Of a stretch of DNA of 6,866 nt, positions 5,709-6,866 are shown piece after piece. The notes beneath the pieces are model-generated. The model saw nothing but the letters and a program-made list of their open reading frames with translations. It was not told the origin of the DNA and ran no database searches. Position 1 is the stretch's first letter. Each line of letters starts with the position of its first letter. A program made the translations under genes and the position numbers. The DNA comes from Chloroflexota bacterium. Its GTDB lineage: Bacteria > Chloroflexota > Dehalococcoidia > Lucifugimonadales > UBA3495. The stretch spans positions 1 through 6,866 of the forward strand of contig JADFQT010000139.1 in the NCBI GenBank assembly GCA_022561675.1. The letters run 5' to 3'.

Positions 5709-6707
5709 CTAGAATTCTTCGGCGCGGGCTAAGGGGACGAATCGTAAAAGATTGTTCTGAAAGCGCAGTTTGACGCTGCCGGTTGGGCCGTGGCGATGCT
5801 TGGCCACAATTATCTCGGCGATGTTGCGGGGGTAGGGCCGGCCCGGATTTTGCTGCGCCCACTCCTCTTCGGTGTAGTAGTCGTCCTCCCGATAGATGAA
5901 TATGACGATATCGGCATCCTGCTCAATGCTGCCGCTGTCCCGCAGGTCGGAAAGCTGGGGGCGATGGCCAGTCCGACTTTCCACCCCCCGGCTCAGCTGG
6001 GAGCAGGTGATAATCGGAATATTCAGATCTCTAGCCATGCCCTTGAGCGAGCGGGAGATCTCGCTAATCTCTTGCACCCGGTTATCGCCGCCTCTGCTCC
6101 GGTTGGAGCCCTGGACCAATTGGAGATAATCTACTATCAGCAAGTCCAGCCCATGCTCCAGCAACAAGCGGCGGGATTTGCTTCGCATCTCCACCATTCC
6201 CTGTAGGGGCGTGTCATCGATGTATACCGGCAGCTCGGAAAGCTGACCAATCGAGTCTATAATCCGCTGCTCTTCGGCCTCGGTGTAAAGGCCCAGCCTC
6301 AACCGGTGAGAGTCGACTCCGGCGTCGGAGGCGAGGATGCGCAAGGCCAATTGCTCCCGGCTCATCTCCAGGCTGAAGAATCCGACGGTAGCGCCGTTTC
6401 GCGCGGCGCTGAGGGAAATATTCAAGGCCAAGGTACTCTTGCCGACCCCGGGACGAGCACCCAGAATCAACAAATCCGAGCGTTGCAGGCCGCCCAGCAG
6501 CTCATCCAGGTCCGCGAAGCTGGTCATTATCGGAGCCGAGCTTTCCAGCGGGTCCGCGATGGCGGCCCGGGAGACCCACGTCCGTGTTTGGGTTCTGGGA
6601 GGCGCGTCGGAAAACCTTCGGGACACCCCGGCCCCTGTAGTAAACGCGGTCACGGACGTGACCGTGCTGGAGGCCAAAGCCACGCTTTGGAGCGCGGTCT
6701 TCGACAT
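5709..6707 (-). CDS. dnaB: DnaB-type replicative helicase, ATPase domain only
   Basis: Residues 61-327 are a complete RecA-like DnaB motor domain. It has Walker A GARPGVGKST (83-92), the catalytic glutamate in FFSLEMS (E114), Walker B LLIVDYLQL (D193), the 'IPIITCSQLSRGVE' and 'RPQLSDLRDSGSIEQDAD' motifs, and the arginine finger in 'AKHRHGPTG' (R305). This motor unwinds DNA ahead of the fork as a hexameric ring. Full DnaB is about 440-460 residues with an N-terminal collar domain; here the 60 residues before the motor are Ser/Thr/Ala-rich and unlike it, and no frame upstream restores it. The ATG at 6707 has no visible Shine-Dalgarno. Another ATG at 6527 starts right at the motor ('MTSFADLDELLGG', 272 residues) and may be the true start. 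The gene could be a short helicase, a truncated one, or one broken by rearrangement or misassembly near 6530-6560. The 3' end is 2 bp from dnaD. Confidence 0.85.
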   Translation of the reverse strand: MSKTALQSVALASSTVTSVTAFTTGAGVSRRFSDAPPRTQTRTWVSRAAIADPLESSAPIMTSFADLDELLGGLQRSDLLILGARPGVGKSTLALNISLSAARNGATVGFFSLEMSREQLALRILASDAGVDSHRLRLGLYTEAEEQRIIDSIGQLSELPVYIDDTPLQGMVEMRSKSRRLLLEHGLDLLIVDYLQLVQGSNRSRGGDNRVQEISEISRSLKGMARDLNIPIITCSQLSRGVESRTGHRPQLSDLRDSGSIEQDADIVIFIYREDDYYTEEEWAQQNPGRPYPRNIAEIIVAKHRHGPTGSVKLRFQNNLLRFVPLARAEEF

Positions 6708-6866
6708 GGCGTATGTCCATCAGGGCTTGAAAACTCCCCACACCCTGTCTGGGACCGCCTATGAACCCCTTTCCAAACCCAAAACGATGGCTCCCACCAC
6801 GGCCCTCTATGCGGACGAACCGGAGGGAATACCTGGGGCCGATTCTGGCGTCTCTCAAAGTCCGGA
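6559..6866 (+). CDS. Unassigned open frame running off the right edge (3' partial)
   Basis: From the ATG at 6559 the plus strand is open for 102 codons to the window end. Third positions are mostly G or C, and the composition is ordinary for a soluble protein (for example 'VVNAVTDVTVLEAKATLWSA' and 'TPHTLSGTAYEPLSKPK'). I do not recognise the family. The codon-aligned minus frame is also open (to 6858) but encodes a Gly/Arg/His-rich product typical of an antisense shadow. The frame also continues upstream of 6559 through sequence that is antisense to dnaB, so its true start is uncertain. If real, it excludes the long 5' extension of the helicase gene, and the two genes would be divergent with almost no space between them. 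Confidence 0.3.
   Translation, partial: MAARETHVRVWVLGGASENLRDTPAPVVNAVTDVTVLEAKATLWSAVFDMAYVHQGLKTPHTLSGTAYEPLSKPKTMAPTTALYADEPEGIPGADSGVSQSP

Noticed and set aside
5709..5862. A longer 5' end for the DnaD-like gene starting at 5862
   Set aside because: The extra 52 codons lie inside the conserved end of dnaB and encode Pro/Arg/Gln-rich sequence; the family-like sequence begins at the ATG at 5706.
6502..6858. 118-codon minus-strand open frame, considered as a possible missing DnaB N-terminal domain after a frameshift
   Set aside because: The product is Gly/Arg/His-rich with no helical DnaB collar pattern and is codon-aligned antisense to a more coding-like plus frame.

Overview
The window is moderately GC-rich bacterial DNA carrying almost all of its genes on the minus strand. 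The best guess for the organism is a member of the Chloroflexota, possibly Dehalococcoidia-like. This rests on the style of the DnaD-like and DnaC/DnaI-like proteins (my recollection of that phylum, not a search) and on interspersed palindromic intergenic repeats. A Firmicutes-type DnaD plus DnaI-like helicase-loading set is the functional analogue.

Layout from left to right. Positions 3-200 (+) are the last 65 codons of a Gfo/Idh/MocA-family oxidoreductase. Positions 201-727 form a convergent gene-free stretch rich in hairpins: a 12-bp perfect stem with a T-run on the minus side, a second perfect 8-bp stem, an 11-bp tandem repeat, a dispersed repeat copy and a large hairpin next to the kinase stop codon. 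Positions 728-2800 (-) encode a two-component system, with an OmpR/PhoB-type regulator first and a membrane histidine kinase 3 bp downstream. Positions 2801-3241 are gene-free, with a probable promoter close to the regulator, GC-rich palindromes and a second copy of the dispersed repeat. Positions 3242-3589 (-) encode a small VOC (glyoxalase-fold) protein. Positions 3633-6707 (-) hold a replication module in the order dnaB-like helicase, DnaD-domain protein, DnaC/DnaI-like ATPase. Positions about 6559-6866 are unassigned and are open on both strands in codon-aligned frames.

How the genes fit together: the three replication genes are tightly packed (2-bp gap, then a 152-bp overlap). They read as helicase, initiation/remodelling protein and helicase loader, the core of a replication-restart or initiation primosome. 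The loader is unusual in having two AAA+ modules in tandem, and the first has lost the apparent arginine finger and sensor-1 residues. The helicase is unusual in lacking a recognisable DnaB N-terminal domain, and the sequence upstream of its ATPase domain looks like an unrelated gene on the other strand. The two-component system is a separate unit bracketed by the two repeat copies. No complete mobile element, CRISPR array, tRNA or rRNA was seen.
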